A stretch of 33,271 nt of DNA. It comes from Egibacteraceae bacterium (GTDB taxonomy: Bacteria > Actinomycetota > Nitriliruptoria > Euzebyales > Egibacteraceae). A model generated the notes under the pieces. The model was given only the letters and a program-made list of their open reading frames with translations, did no database searches and had not been told where the DNA came from. Shown here piece after piece: positions 7,838-16,728 of this stretch; position 1 is the first letter of the stretch, and each line of letters opens with the position of its first letter. The position numbers were made by a program, and so were the translations under genes. Location of the stretch: positions 1 to 33,271 of the forward strand of contig JAUJMS010000023.1 of the NCBI GenBank assembly GCA_030446745.1. Direction: 5' to 3'.

Positions 7838-9205
7838 ATGCTGAGTACGACATGGTTGCGGCGCCTGACGGTCGTCGCGATGCTCGCGATGCTCGCCGCC
7901 GCGTGCGGCGGCCCGGGCGGCGGCGAGACCACCGCTCCGTCGGAGACGGTCGCCTCAGCGCCGGCCTCGGAGCCGGCCGAGACCGAGCCGACCGAGACCG
8001 AGGCGACCGAGACCGAGGAGCCGACCGAGGAGGAAGGCGGCAGCGCAGAGGCCGACGGCCAGCTCAAGATCGGGACGCTGCTGCCCGAGACCGGTTCGCT
8101 CGCCTTCCTCGGACCACCCGAGTTCGCCGGCGTCGACCTCGCCGTGATGGACATCAACGACGCCGGTGGTGTGCTCGGCGAGGACGTCGAGGCCATCGAC
8201 GGTGACTCCGGCGACACGACCACCGACATCGCGAACCAGACCACCGACCGCCTGCTCAGCCAGAACGTCGACGTCATCATCGGCGCGGCGTCGTCGGGCG
8301 TGTCGCTGACCGTCATCGACAAGATCACCGGTGCGGGCGTCGTGCAGATCTCGCCGGCCAACACCGCCCCGGACTTCACCGACTACGACGACAACGGGCT
8401 GTACTTCCGCACCGCCCCGTCCGACGTGCTCCAGGGCTCGATCCTCGGTGAGGTCATCGTCGAGGACGGCAACGCCACCGTCGGCATCCTCGCCCTCCAG
8501 GACCCCTACGGCGAGGGCCTTGCCGAGTTCGTCACCGACTCGGTGGAGAACTCCGGCGCCGAGGTCGTCGAGACGATCATCTACGACCCGAACGCCCAGA
8601 ACTTCGACGCCGAGGTCCAGAAGATGGCCGCGGCCGACCCTGACGCCATCGTCGTCATCGGTTTCGACGAGTCGGCTCGCATCCTGAGCTCGATGATCGA
8701 GGCCGGCATCGGACCGGGCGACAAGAGCGTCTACGGCACCGACGGCAACATGGGCAACGCCCTCGGCGAGCAGTTCAAGGGCGAGAAGGGTGCCCTCGAG
8801 GGCATGAAGGGCACGACCCCGCTGACCGACCTGTCCAAGGACTTCACGGACCGCCTGCTCGAGGTGGACCCGAAGCTGAAGGACTTCAACTACGCCGGTG
8901 AGTCCTACGACGCGGTGGTCATCGCCGCGCTCGCCACCATCGTCGCCGACAGCGACGCGGGCGTGGACATCGCCGAAGAGCTTGCCGACGTGACCCGCGG
9001 CGGCACCAAGTGCACCGAGTTCGAGGAGTGCAAGGAACTCGCGGAGGGCGGCGAGGACATCGACTACGACGGCGTCACCGGTCCGCTGGAGCTCAGCGAC
9101 GCCGGCGACCCGACCTCAGCGAGCTTCGCGATCCTGGAGTTCCAGGAGAACAACCAGCTCGGCGAGAAGCCCGAGTTCCGCCAGGCGGAGCAGGGCGAGG
9201 GCTAA
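7838..9205 (+). CDS. livK: Branched-chain amino acid ABC transporter substrate-binding lipoprotein
   Basis: The extracellular binding protein of a LIV/amide-type (HAAT) importer, 455 aa. The signal peptide has Arg residues at 8-9, a hydrophobic core and a lipobox LAAAC with lipidated C23. A Thr/Glu-rich acidic spacer (about 29-74) tethers the type 1 periplasmic-binding fold, which starts at LKIGTLLPETGSLAFLG. The fold includes GAASSGVSLTVIDK, which should contact the ligand's carboxylate and amine. I start at the ATG at 7838, not the in-frame one at 7832, because AGAGGAG lies 6 nt before 7838. The partners livH, livM, livG and livF are on the opposite strand, ending head-on across a terminator. 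Codon use is like the neighbours. The exact ligand (Leu/Ile/Val, urea or short amides) cannot be read from sequence. Confidence 0.92.
   Translation: MLSTTWLRRLTVVAMLAMLAAACGGPGGGETTAPSETVASAPASEPAETEPTETEATETEEPTEEEGGSAEADGQLKIGTLLPETGSLAFLGPPEFAGVDLAVMDINDAGGVLGEDVEAIDGDSGDTTTDIANQTTDRLLSQNVDVIIGAASSGVSLTVIDKITGAGVVQISPANTAPDFTDYDDNGLYFRTAPSDVLQGSILGEVIVEDGNATVGILALQDPYGEGLAEFVTDSVENSGAEVVETIIYDPNAQNFDAEVQKMAAADPDAIVVIGFDESARILSSMIEAGIGPGDKSVYGTDGNMGNALGEQFKGEKGALEGMKGTTPLTDLSKDFTDRLLEVDPKLKDFNYAGESYDAVVIAALATIVADSDAGVDIAEELADVTRGGTKCTEFEECKELAEGGEDIDYDGVTGPLELSDAGDPTSASFAILEFQENNQLGEKPEFRQAEQGEG
7978..8031 (+). repeat. GAGACCGAG repeats in the livK spacer
   Basis: Imperfect short repeats of GAGACCGAG-type units encode the (P/A)TETE spacer between the lipid anchor and the binding domain. 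Length is likely to vary between strains. Confidence 0.6.
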
Positions 9206-9226
9206 TCCCCCGACCAGCAGCACACG

Positions 9227-9254
9227 AAGGGCCCGGCCATCAGGCCGGGCCCTT
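9227..9254 (+). terminator. Intrinsic terminator after livK
   Basis: A perfect 12-bp stem (AAGGGCCCGGCC, 9227-9238, and its complement 9243-9254) with a 4-nt loop lies 21 nt after the livK stop, followed by CTGTTGTTGCTT. The minus-strand exit lacks a T tract, so it acts mainly for livK, though it may also stop livF transcripts. Confidence 0.85.
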
Positions 9255-9310
9255 CTGTTGTTGCTTGGGTGCTGGCTCGTCGCCGGCGCGGCGGCTCGGA
9301 AGACCGGGGG

Positions 9311-10092
<782 letters not shown>

Positions 10093-10096
<4 letters not shown>

Positions 10097-11010
10097 GGCT
10101 TCGCGTGCTCCTGTTGCGCCTCAGCGGCGAGCTGGGCGTCGGCCTCCTCGAGCTGCTGGCGCTCCTCGGCTTCGGTCAGCGGCGCGTCGTGGTGCGCGCC
10201 GAGGTACGCGTCGATGACCGCCTGGTTGCGCCCGATCGCCTCGTGGGTGCCCTCCGCGATGATCCTGCCCTGCGCCATCACGATGACCCAGTCGCTGATG
10301 TCGCGCACCACGTCCATGTCGTGCTCGACGAACAGCACGGTCATCCCCTCGGCGCGCAGGTCCTTGACGTGGCCGAGCAGCGACTGCGTCAGCGCGGGGT
10401 TCACGCCGGCCATCGGCTCGTCGAGCATGACGATGCGGGGCTCCACCATCAGCGCGCGGGCCATCTCGAGGAGTTTGCGCTGCCCGCCCGACAGCGTGCC
10501 GGCGAAGTCGTCGCGCTTCTTGTCGAGCTTGAAGCGCTCGAGCAGGTCCTCGGCGCGCGCCTCGATGGCCTTCTCCTGGCGTTTCCACAGCGGCGGCACG
10601 AGCGCCCGCAGGAAACTCTCGCCGCTCTGGCCGGTCGCGCCGAGCTTCATGTTCTCCATGACCGTCAGGCGCGACAGCGCCTTGGTCAGCTGGAAGGTCC
10701 GCACGACGCCCCGCCGCGCCACCTTGTGCGCCGGGACACCCGACAGCTTCTTGCCGTCGTAGGTCCACGATCCGCTGTCGGCCTGGTCGAACCCGGTGAG
10801 CAGGTTGAAAAACGTCGTCTTGCCGGCGCCGTTGGGCCCGATCAGCGCGGTGATCGCCCCGCGCTGGAACTCGGCGTGCTCGACGTCGACGGCCTTGAGG
10901 CCACCGAAGCGCCGGACGACGGAGTCGGCGACGAGGACGGCGTCGGGCTTGGCCACGCCCGGTTCGTGGGCGATCCCGTCGAGCGTCGACGTGGCGGTGT
11001 TATCGGGCAT
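10093..11010 (-). CDS. livG: Branched-chain amino acid ABC transporter ATPase LivG
   Basis: Second ATPase of the importer, 305 aa. Walker A GPNGAGKTT, Q-loop VVRTFQLTKALSRLTVMEN, signature LSGGQRKLLEMARALM, Walker B IVMLDEPMAGVNP, and the LivG/BCA ending TVLFVEHDMDVV. The last 35 residues form a charged, Glu/Gln/Ala-rich helical tail beyond the normal domain end. The ATG at 11010 is preferred over the TTG at 11019: GAGGAG lies 10 nt before 11010 but only 1 nt before 11019. The start overlaps the livM stop by 11 bases and the stop overlaps livF. Confidence 0.95.
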
Positions 11011-11992
11011 CGAGCGCAATCTCCTCGCGGTCGCCGAAGATCCCCTGAGGTCTGAAGATCATGAGCAGCATGATGCCCAGGCCGACGAGCATGAGTCGGA
11101 CCTGCCCGATCTGGGTGCCGTCGAGGATGCTCGGTGGGATGTAGCCGGCGTTGACCGCTTGGCGCAAGACGTTGTCGGTCAGCGACAGCAGCGACCAGAA
11201 CAGCATCGAGCCGATGACCGGCCCGAACACCCGCGCGGTCCCCCCCAGGATCAGGATGGCGTAGGCGAAGAACGTGATCGCGGTGCTGTAGGTGTCGGGC
11301 TGCACCGACTGGATGCTGATGGCGAGCATGAAGCCGCCGAGCGCACCGATGACGCCGCCGAGCACGAGGCTTTGCATCTTGTAGACGAACACGTTCTTGC
11401 CGAGGCTGCGGGCGGCGTCCTCGTCCTCGCGGATGGACTTGAGCACCCGCCCCCAGGGGCTGTGCATCAGCGTGTAGGTCAGCAGCGTCATCAGCGCGAC
11501 CAGGCTCCACGCCACGAGCAGGACCCAGGTCTGGCGTCCCGTGTACTGGATCGGACCGATGCCGTACTGGGTGCCGTCCAGCGGGTTGAGGGCGTAGAAC
11601 TGGTCGGCGAAGTTCGACAGGCCGAACGAGCCGCCGGTGTAGTCGCTCAACGTCACCGAGCGGACGAGGAACCGCACGATCTCGGATGCGGCGATCGTGA
11701 CGATCGCGAGGTAGTCGGCGCGCAGGCGCAGCGTCGGGATGCCGAGCAGCAGCGCGAACAGCACCGCGGCGGCGATCCCGACGGCGATCCCGACCCACAG
11801 CGACAGGCCGAGGTAGGTGACCGTGACGCCGATGCCGTAGGCGCCGAGCGCCAGGAACGCCGCCTGCCCGAAGTTCAGCAGCCCCGTGTAGCCGAAGTGC
11901 ATGTTCAGCCCGATGGCGGCGAGCGCGTAGACCGCCGCAAAGTCGCCGAACGCCGCGCGGAGCGCGTTGCGGATGATGAGCCCGAAGTCCAC
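11000..11992 (-). CDS. livM: Branched-chain amino acid ABC transporter permease LivM
   Basis: Integral membrane permease, 330 aa, with about nine or ten hydrophobic helices. The LivM hallmarks are ALAAIGLNMHFGYTGLLNFGQAAF near the N-terminus (quoted here as two overlapping parts, LAAIGLNMHFGY and GYTGLLNFGQAAF), TLRLRADYLAIVTIA, and the cytoplasmic coupling loop GRVLKSIREDEDAARSLGKN that meets the ATPases. It ends with IFRPQGIFGDRE. The GTG at 11992 follows an AAAGG ribosome site 8 nt upstream and lies 17 nt after the livH stop. The open frame continues upstream through livH but that stretch is a shadow. Confidence 0.94.
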   Translation of the reverse strand: MDFGLIIRNALRAAFGDFAAVYALAAIGLNMHFGYTGLLNFGQAAFLALGAYGIGVTVTYLGLSLWVGIAVGIAAAVLFALLLGIPTLRLRADYLAIVTIAASEIVRFLVRSVTLSDYTGGSFGLSNFADQFYALNPLDGTQYGIGPIQYTGRQTWVLLVAWSLVALMTLLTYTLMHSPWGRVLKSIREDEDAARSLGKNVFVYKMQSLVLGGVIGALGGFMLAISIQSVQPDTYSTAITFFAYAILILGGTARVFGPVIGSMLFWSLLSLTDNVLRQAVNAGYIPPSILDGTQIGQVRLMLVGLGIMLLMIFRPQGIFGDREEIALDAR

Positions 11993-12009
11993 GCCAGAAG
12001 CCTTTCGCG

Positions 12010-13296
12010 TCAGCCGACGCGCTCGCGCGACCCGAGGATGCCCTGCGGCCGGACGAGCAGGATGAGGATGAGGATGAGCAGCGCCCCGACGTTCTTCAGC
12101 TCCGGTGACACGACGAGCGTCGACAGCTGCACGAACAAGCCGACGACGAGGCTGCCGAGCAGCGCCCCGTAGGCGGTGCCGAGACCGCCGAGCGTGACGC
12201 CGGCGAACATCAGCAGCAGCAGCTGGAAGCCCATCTGGAAGCTGACCTGCTCGGCGAGGCCGAGCAGGATCCCGCCGAGCGTCGCGAGCGCCGCGCCGAA
12301 GAACCACACGAAGCCGATGACGCGCTCGACGTCGATGCCCGACGACTCAGCGAGGTCGTTGTTGTCGGCCACCGCTCGCATCGCCTTGCCGATGCGGGTG
12401 CGCTGTAGCACGAGCGCGACCCCGACGAGCACGGCGACCGACAGCAGGATCGAGAGGATGTCTTTGGGCGCGAGTTGGAACGGTCCCACGTCGACGGCGC
12501 GCTGCACGGCGTACTGCGCGAAGGGCCGGGTGCGGCCGCCGAACTGGAAGTTGAAGGCCGAGCGCAGCAGCAGCGACAGGCCGATGGAGATCACGAGCAT
12601 CGCGATCAGCCCGGTGCCGCGTTTTCGCAGCGGCGACCACAGCCCGCGGTCGAGCAGGTAGCCCGATATCCCGCCGACGAGCATCGCGATGATGCCGGCG
12701 GGGACGAGCGGAATACCGAGCAGCACGTTGATGGTCCACGCGATGATCGCGCCGAAGGTCACCAGCTCACCGTGGGCGAAGTTCACCAGGCCGGTCGTGC
12801 CGAAGATCAGCGACAACCCCACCGACGTGATCGCGATGATCAGGCCGAACTTGATCCCCTCGGCGAACAGCTGCACCGCGCGCGCCACGAACTGACTGCC
12901 GCGCTCACGACCCTCGCCCAGCGGGAACAGCAGCGGCCGTGACTGGTTCGGCCGCAGGCTGAACTCCAGCGTCGCGCGGTCCGGGTTGGTCAGCTGCACG
13001 CCCTCGGGCAGGGTGTCCTGGTTGAGCGTCGCGGAGTAGTCGCCGGGGCCGGGCAGCTCCAGGAGGTAGCTGCCGTCCTCGCCGGTGACCACCGGCGAGC
13101 CCTCCACCTCGGTACCGCCCATCGTGACGGAGATCTCGACCCCCGGCACGGGGACGGGCTCGCCCTCCTCAGGGCGTTGGACGATCGTGCCGCGGATCGA
13201 CTCGCCCTCCTCGTCCTGCTGCGCGTGCGCCGCGCCGCCACCGAGGACGAGCAGCCCGATCAGGGCGAGCAGTAGGACCGAACGGGTTCGACGCAC
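12010..13296 (-). CDS. livH: Branched-chain amino acid ABC transporter permease LivH with N-terminal secreted domain
   Basis: Permease of the importer, 428 aa against about 300 for plain LivH. Residues 1-26 form a signal peptide ending GGAAHAQ. Residues about 34-105 look like a carboxypeptidase-regulatory-like (Ig-like beta) domain: GTIVQRPEEGEPVPVPGVEI, then VTGEDGSYLLELPGPGDYSA. A linker leads to the LivH membrane core from about 135 (IIAITSVGLSLIFGTTGLVN, FAHGELVTFGAI), with the coupling loop TRIGKAMRAVADNNDLAESS. The extra domain should sit outside the membrane, where it may meet the LivK lipoprotein. The start is GTG at 13296 with AAGGAG 5 nt upstream. First gene of livHMGF; the 167 bp up to pdtaR must hold its promoter, though I see no clear box. 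Confidence 0.92.
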   Translation of the reverse strand: MRRTRSVLLLALIGLLVLGGGAAHAQQDEEGESIRGTIVQRPEEGEPVPVPGVEISVTMGGTEVEGSPVVTGEDGSYLLELPGPGDYSATLNQDTLPEGVQLTNPDRATLEFSLRPNQSRPLLFPLGEGRERGSQFVARAVQLFAEGIKFGLIIAITSVGLSLIFGTTGLVNFAHGELVTFGAIIAWTINVLLGIPLVPAGIIAMLVGGISGYLLDRGLWSPLRKRGTGLIAMLVISIGLSLLLRSAFNFQFGGRTRPFAQYAVQRAVDVGPFQLAPKDILSILLSVAVLVGVALVLQRTRIGKAMRAVADNNDLAESSGIDVERVIGFVWFFGAALATLGGILLGLAEQVSFQMGFQLLLLMFAGVTLGGLGTAYGALLGSLVVGLFVQLSTLVVSPELKNVGALLILILILLVRPQGILGSRERVG

Positions 13297-13463
13297 TCGT
13301 GCTCCTTGGCGGTCGAGCTCGGCGTGCGGCGCACGACCGCCGCCCGCGGGTCAGGGTCTGCGCCCGGCGTCCGGACGCGCCGCGGGCGGGCATCCTAGCC
13401 GACGTGGTCGCAGCGCGAGTCGCACGGACCGAGGTCGCGATCCGCGCGGCGGGCGCGGGGCGG

Positions 13464-14174
13464 TCATGGCTGCGACTGGTAGCGCTCGACGACCTGGGCG
13501 GCGACCGCCTTCATCGGCAGGCGCCGGGCCATCGCGGTGGCCTGCAGCCAGCGAAACGCCGCCGCCTCGGACATGCCTTCGTGCTGCTGGAGCAACCCCT
13601 TGGCGCGCTCGACGAGCTTGCGCGCCTCGAGCCGGTCGGTGAGATCACCGACGCGGTCCTCCAGGCCCTGCAGGTCCTTGAACCGACCAGCCGCGATCTC
13701 GATCGCGGGAAGCAGGTCGTGCTTCTGGAACGGCTTGACGAGGTAGGCCATCGCTCCGGCGCGCCGGGCCTGGTCGACGAGCTCGCGCTGGCTGAAGGCG
13801 GTGAGGATGAGCACCGCCGACAGACGCTCGTTGGTCACCTGCTCGGCCGCCTGAAGGCCGTCCATGACCGGCATCTTCAGGTCGAGGATGCACAGATCGG
13901 GGCGCAGCTCACGCGCCAGACGCACCGCCGTCGCGCCGTCGGACGCCTCCGCGACGACGTCGAATCCCTCCTCGAGCAGCATCTCTTTGAGGTCCAGGCG
14001 GATCAGCGCCTCGTCCTCGGCGATGAGCACCCGCAGCGGTGGGGCGGCGGGATCACGCCGCGCCGTGCCCGCGGCGGGCCGGACGGCGGGCGGCGGCGGG
14101 GCGGCGGGGCGGTCGGCCGGCGCAGGTGTGGCCGGCGCCGCGGGGCGGTCGCCGGTCGCCGGTCGCGCGGTCAT
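13464..14174 (-). CDS. pdtaR: ANTAR-domain response regulator (PdtaR-like)
   Basis: RNA-binding response regulator, 236 aa. After a Pro/Ala-rich extension (1-46) comes a receiver domain with acidic E53/D54, phospho-acceptor D98 (LCILDLKMPVMDG), T125 and K147 (YLVKPF). Then a helical linker and an ANTAR domain (about 175-230: RKLVERAKGLLQQHEGMSE, AAFRWLQATAMARR). Mycobacterial PdtaR (Rv1626), phosphorylated by PdtaS, acts as an antiterminator by binding paired RNA hairpins. The closeness to polA and liv genes matches the location of this orthologue in other actinobacteria. No cognate kinase is in the window next to it. The ATG overlaps the stop of the upstream coiled-coil gene (ATGA). The long N-terminal extension is unusual. 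Confidence 0.9.
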   Translation of the reverse strand: MTARPATGDRPAAPATPAPADRPAAPPPPAVRPAAGTARRDPAAPPLRVLIAEDEALIRLDLKEMLLEEGFDVVAEASDGATAVRLARELRPDLCILDLKMPVMDGLQAAEQVTNERLSAVLILTAFSQRELVDQARRAGAMAYLVKPFQKHDLLPAIEIAAGRFKDLQGLEDRVGDLTDRLEARKLVERAKGLLQQHEGMSEAAAFRWLQATAMARRLPMKAVAAQVVERYQSQP

Positions 14175-14473
14175 CTCCCGCCTCCGGCACGGTCGAGCAA
14201 CCGCTCGAGCAGCTCGTCCTGCTCCGCGGTGAGCGCCTCGACCCGCCGGCGCAGCTCGTCGCGGTGGCGGCGCAGCCGGCGCAGGTCCTCGTCGGCCTGC
14301 CGGCGCTCGCGGTCGGCCAGGGGCGTGGCGGAGACGACCGCGCGCAGCTCCATGTCGTCGGCGACCTGCTGCTGGTAGGCGAGCTGCTCGTCGTCGACCT
14401 GCAGCGCGTCGCGCGCCCGGCGCAGCGCGGCGCGCGCGTCGAGCAGGCGCTTCTCGAGGTTGCCGCGCAGCAT
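14171..14473 (-). CDS. Small coiled-coil protein, unknown function
   Basis: A 100-aa, highly charged protein that should be almost all helix. Two heptad-like segments (about 5-45 and 52-95) are rich in Arg, Leu and Glu, such as RRLRRHRDELRRRVEALTAE. No known domain is recognised and there is no membrane segment. It lies upstream of and is translationally coupled to pdtaR (ATGA overlap), so it may act with that regulator, as a dimerising partner or adaptor; this is inference. GGAGG is 11 nt before the ATG at 14473. An in-frame GTG at 14485 directly abuts the GGAG and is less likely. Confidence 0.6.
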   Translation of the reverse strand: MLRGNLEKRLLDARAALRRARDALQVDDEQLAYQQQVADDMELRAVVSATPLADRERRQADEDLRRLRRHRDELRRRVEALTAEQDELLERLLDRAGGGR

Positions 14474-14534
14474 GCCGGTCGTCACCTCCGGGGCGCCGCG
14501 GGGATCGGGACCGGTCGCGGCGGGGCGGCGCAGT

Positions 14535-15596
14535 CTAGTCGAGGGCCGCCACCCCGCCGAAGGCGAGTTGGCGGGGCGTCGTACCCCGGGAGGGACTCGA
14601 ACCCTCATGCCTCGAAGGCGCGGGATCTTGAATCCCGTGTGTCTGACCAGTTCCACCACCGGGGCAAGCGTCGCCCATGCTAGCCGACCGACGGATCCTG
14701 CCGACGTTGCGACCGCAGTACGTCTCGGTCTGGGCGTGGCAGTTGGGGCACAGCAGCCGCAGGTTCTCGAGACGATGGTCGGTGCGGTCACCGTTGCGGT
14801 GGTCCAGCTCCAGTGGGATCGGCGCGTCGTTCCACCGGCGCCGTCGACACTGCTCGCAGCGCGCCGGCTTGATGCCCTCGGCGATCAACCGCTTGCGAAG
14901 GTCGTTCGTGGAGTACAGCGAGTGCGCCACCATGATCTCTGCAAGCGGTCGGCGCCGACGGTTGGGAAAGGTCAGCCCACGGCTCCAGCCCTGGCCCTTG
15001 AAGTGGCTGATGTCCAAAGCGAGCGCGGCGATTCGCTCGTTCATGACCACGTACGTCCCGCCGCCCGGCCGCAAGCCAAGATGGCGGAGGACGCCGGCGA
15101 TGGAGGTCGACGCGGCGACCGCTTCCACGAGTTGCGCGTCGGTCCAGCGCTCTCGCCGCACGTTGGGGGCCGGCGCTCGACGCCTGCCGCGGCGCCACGC
15201 CAGACGAGTGAAGTGGCTCGTGTCGAGGTCGAGCTGACGAATCCGTGCCTGCACGGCGGTCCACGCGCCGCCGCTGGGCGCGTATCCCAACCGCTGCAGC
15301 ACCTGGCGCATCGACCGCGACGCCAGCACGGCCATCCGCAGCTCGTCGTCGGTCCAGGTTCCGCGGACGGGGGCGTGGGCGAGATCGTCGTCGGGATCAG
15401 CCGCCCACTTCGCGGAGCGACCGCGTGCGACAAGATCAGGCCGGTCAAGCCCGAGCTCCAGCATGCGCCGACGAACCGGGACCAGCGAGGCGCCCCCGAT
15501 CGACAATCCGAGGCGCTCCATGACCTCGGTGATGGTGCGTGACGCGGCGACGGCGGCGGTGAGCTGGTCGTCGGTCCAGCGGCGCGGGCGGCTCAT
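14535..15596 (-). CDS. HNH endonuclease with three N-terminal repeats; frame runs through tRNA-Leu
   Basis: A 353-residue frame. Three repeats of about 70 residues (about 5-57, 79-135, 149-205) share W-T-D-x-(Q/E)-L, A-V-x-A-S, L-G-(L/Y) and, in the last two, LD-(T/I)-SHF. They look like small helical DNA-binding modules. A zinc-type HNH nuclease domain follows: C247-x2-C250, LELDHRNGD (D265, H266), ENLRLLC (N278) and CPNCHAQT (C283, C286, H287). All expected catalytic and zinc residues are present. After about residue 305 no conserved domain remains. Residues 311-339 are simply the translated tRNA-Leu gene, and the stop (14535) lies past it. The ATG at 15596 is backed by TACCGT 6 nt upstream. 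The true end of the functional protein is unclear: tRNA processing would cut the mRNA before its stop. Could be a solitary homing-type nuclease. Confidence 0.82.
   Translation of the reverse strand: MSRPRRWTDDQLTAAVAASRTITEVMERLGLSIGGASLVPVRRRMLELGLDRPDLVARGRSAKWAADPDDDLAHAPVRGTWTDDELRMAVLASRSMRQVLQRLGYAPSGGAWTAVQARIRQLDLDTSHFTRLAWRRGRRRAPAPNVRRERWTDAQLVEAVAASTSIAGVLRHLGLRPGGGTYVVMNERIAALALDISHFKGQGWSRGLTFPNRRRRPLAEIMVAHSLYSTNDLRKRLIAEGIKPARCEQCRRRRWNDAPIPLELDHRNGDRTDHRLENLRLLCPNCHAQTETYCGRNVGRIRRSASMGDACPGGGTGQTHGIQDPAPSRHEGSSPSRGTTPRQLAFGGVAALD
14582..14665 (-). tRNA. tRNA-Leu (anticodon CAA)
   Basis: An 84-nt type II tRNA. The acceptor stem GCCCCGG pairs with CCGGGGT (first pair a G-U wobble), with discriminator A. 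The anticodon arm is CGGGA-TTCAAGA-TCCCG, giving anticodon CAA (reads UUG). The long variable arm GCGCCTTCGAGGC is the mark of tRNA-Leu, and the T arm is GAGGG-TTCGAGT-CCCTC. The 3' CCA is not encoded. The whole gene lies inside the open reading frame of the HNH endonuclease on the same strand. Confidence 0.96.
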
Positions 15597-15602
15597 GGGT
15601 TG

Positions 15603-15608
15603 ACGGTA
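15603..15608 (-). promoter_or_regulatory. -10 element of the HNH gene (leaderless)
   Basis: TACCGT on the minus strand, 6 nt before the ATG at 15596. It favours this start over an in-frame ATG at 15629. Confidence 0.5.
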
Positions 15609-15669
15609 CGACGAGGGTGTGACAGCCATGCGGCTGCCCGCGTGGCGACGCGACTGCGATGATGCGGCG

Positions 15670-16602
15670 ATGGCGCCCCGCCGGGTCGCGCTGTTCGCCG
15701 TGGTCCTCGTCGCGCTCGGCGTCGGCGTCGCTGCCCTGGCTGGCGGGCTGCAGCCCGACGAAGGCCTGACGCCCCAGACCTCCTCCCCCAAGACGGCAGT
15801 TGCCGACGCGCCGCCCAGCGACGCGGGGCTCGTCGCGGAGGTGGAGAAACCCCGCTACCTAGCCACGCGCCCCATGCTCCAGGTGATCCGTCGCAACGCG
15901 GGCACGTCGCCGGCGCAGGTGGAGCGGCTCCAGCTGGTGACCCCGGGATTCGCGCCCCGGACCCCGACCGTTCGGGACGCGACGCTGCCGCCGGGGCGCC
16001 GCGTGGACATCCCGATCGCGTACGGCCGCGCCCGCTGTGACGCGTCGGCCGCCGCGTCGCCCGACGAGCCGCTGATCATGGTCCAAGTGCGCGGCGAGGA
16101 GAGCGAGGTTCGCGAGCTGCGCGTGCCGCTGCCGCAGCCCAACGAGACGCTCGACAGACTCCAGGACATCGCCTGCAGGCAGCGGGCCGTCCGGCAGGGT
16201 CTCGACCTCGGTTTCGGCGGCCCGTGGACTGCCGGCGAGGCGGCGGGCGACGCCACGGTCCGCGGCTCACTGGTCATACGCCGGCGGGGGTCAGACGAGC
16301 CGGTGACGGTCGGCGCCGTCGGCAGCAACGTGAACTTCACCCTGCGAGCAGCGGCCGAGCCGCCCGCGCCGCTCGTCCGGATGGATCCGGCGACCCGGAG
16401 CGCGCGCGTACCCGTCGAAATCACTGCCAGTCGCTGCGACGCCCACGCCATGGCGGACAGCAAGAAGATGTTCCTGTTTCCGGTGTGGGTCACGCTCGGC
16501 GACGATCCCGAGCAGTATCTCGAAATCTCGCCCGAAGGCCGTGGCAGACGAATGCTCGAGGAACTCATCCAGGCCTGCGTCGCCGGCCGGGACGGCGGCT
16601 GA
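15670..16602 (+). CDS. Membrane-anchored extracytoplasmic protein, unknown function
   Basis: A 310-aa protein not assigned to a named family. It starts with APRR and one hydrophobic helix (about 6-25), either a signal peptide or an anchor, then an acidic/Pro-rich stretch and a probably beta-rich outer region. Cysteines occur in GRARCDASA, DIACRQR, ASRCDAHA and QACVAG; four in all, enough for two disulfides. The second half has SRCDAHAMADSKKMFLFPVW, which looks like a repeat of the first half's RARCDASAAASPDEP, so two tandem domains of one type are possible. The ATG at 15670 is chosen because GATGAT lies 6 nt upstream (leaderless style); an ATG at 15628 would add 14 residues and has GAGGG 10 nt upstream. 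Divergent from the HNH gene. Confidence 0.7.
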   Translation: MAPRRVALFAVVLVALGVGVAALAGGLQPDEGLTPQTSSPKTAVADAPPSDAGLVAEVEKPRYLATRPMLQVIRRNAGTSPAQVERLQLVTPGFAPRTPTVRDATLPPGRRVDIPIAYGRARCDASAAASPDEPLIMVQVRGEESEVRELRVPLPQPNETLDRLQDIACRQRAVRQGLDLGFGGPWTAGEAAGDATVRGSLVIRRRGSDEPVTVGAVGSNVNFTLRAAAEPPAPLVRMDPATRSARVPVEITASRCDAHAMADSKKMFLFPVWVTLGDDPEQYLEISPEGRGRRMLEELIQACVAGRDGG

Positions 16603-16728
16603 CGACGGCCCGTCCGGGAACCGGGCGCCGGTCGTGTGACTTCGGTCCGCCGGTGCGCGGCCGTGCACAGCGCCCCGACCGGTTGGGCTACCGTGCGACG
16701 CCCCGCCGCCGCGCCGCAGGAGCACGCC

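Noticed and set aside
14535-15596. Integrase or genomic island at the tRNA-Leu
   Set aside because: No integrase, no second copy of the tRNA 3' end was noticed in the window, and neighbouring genes are core.
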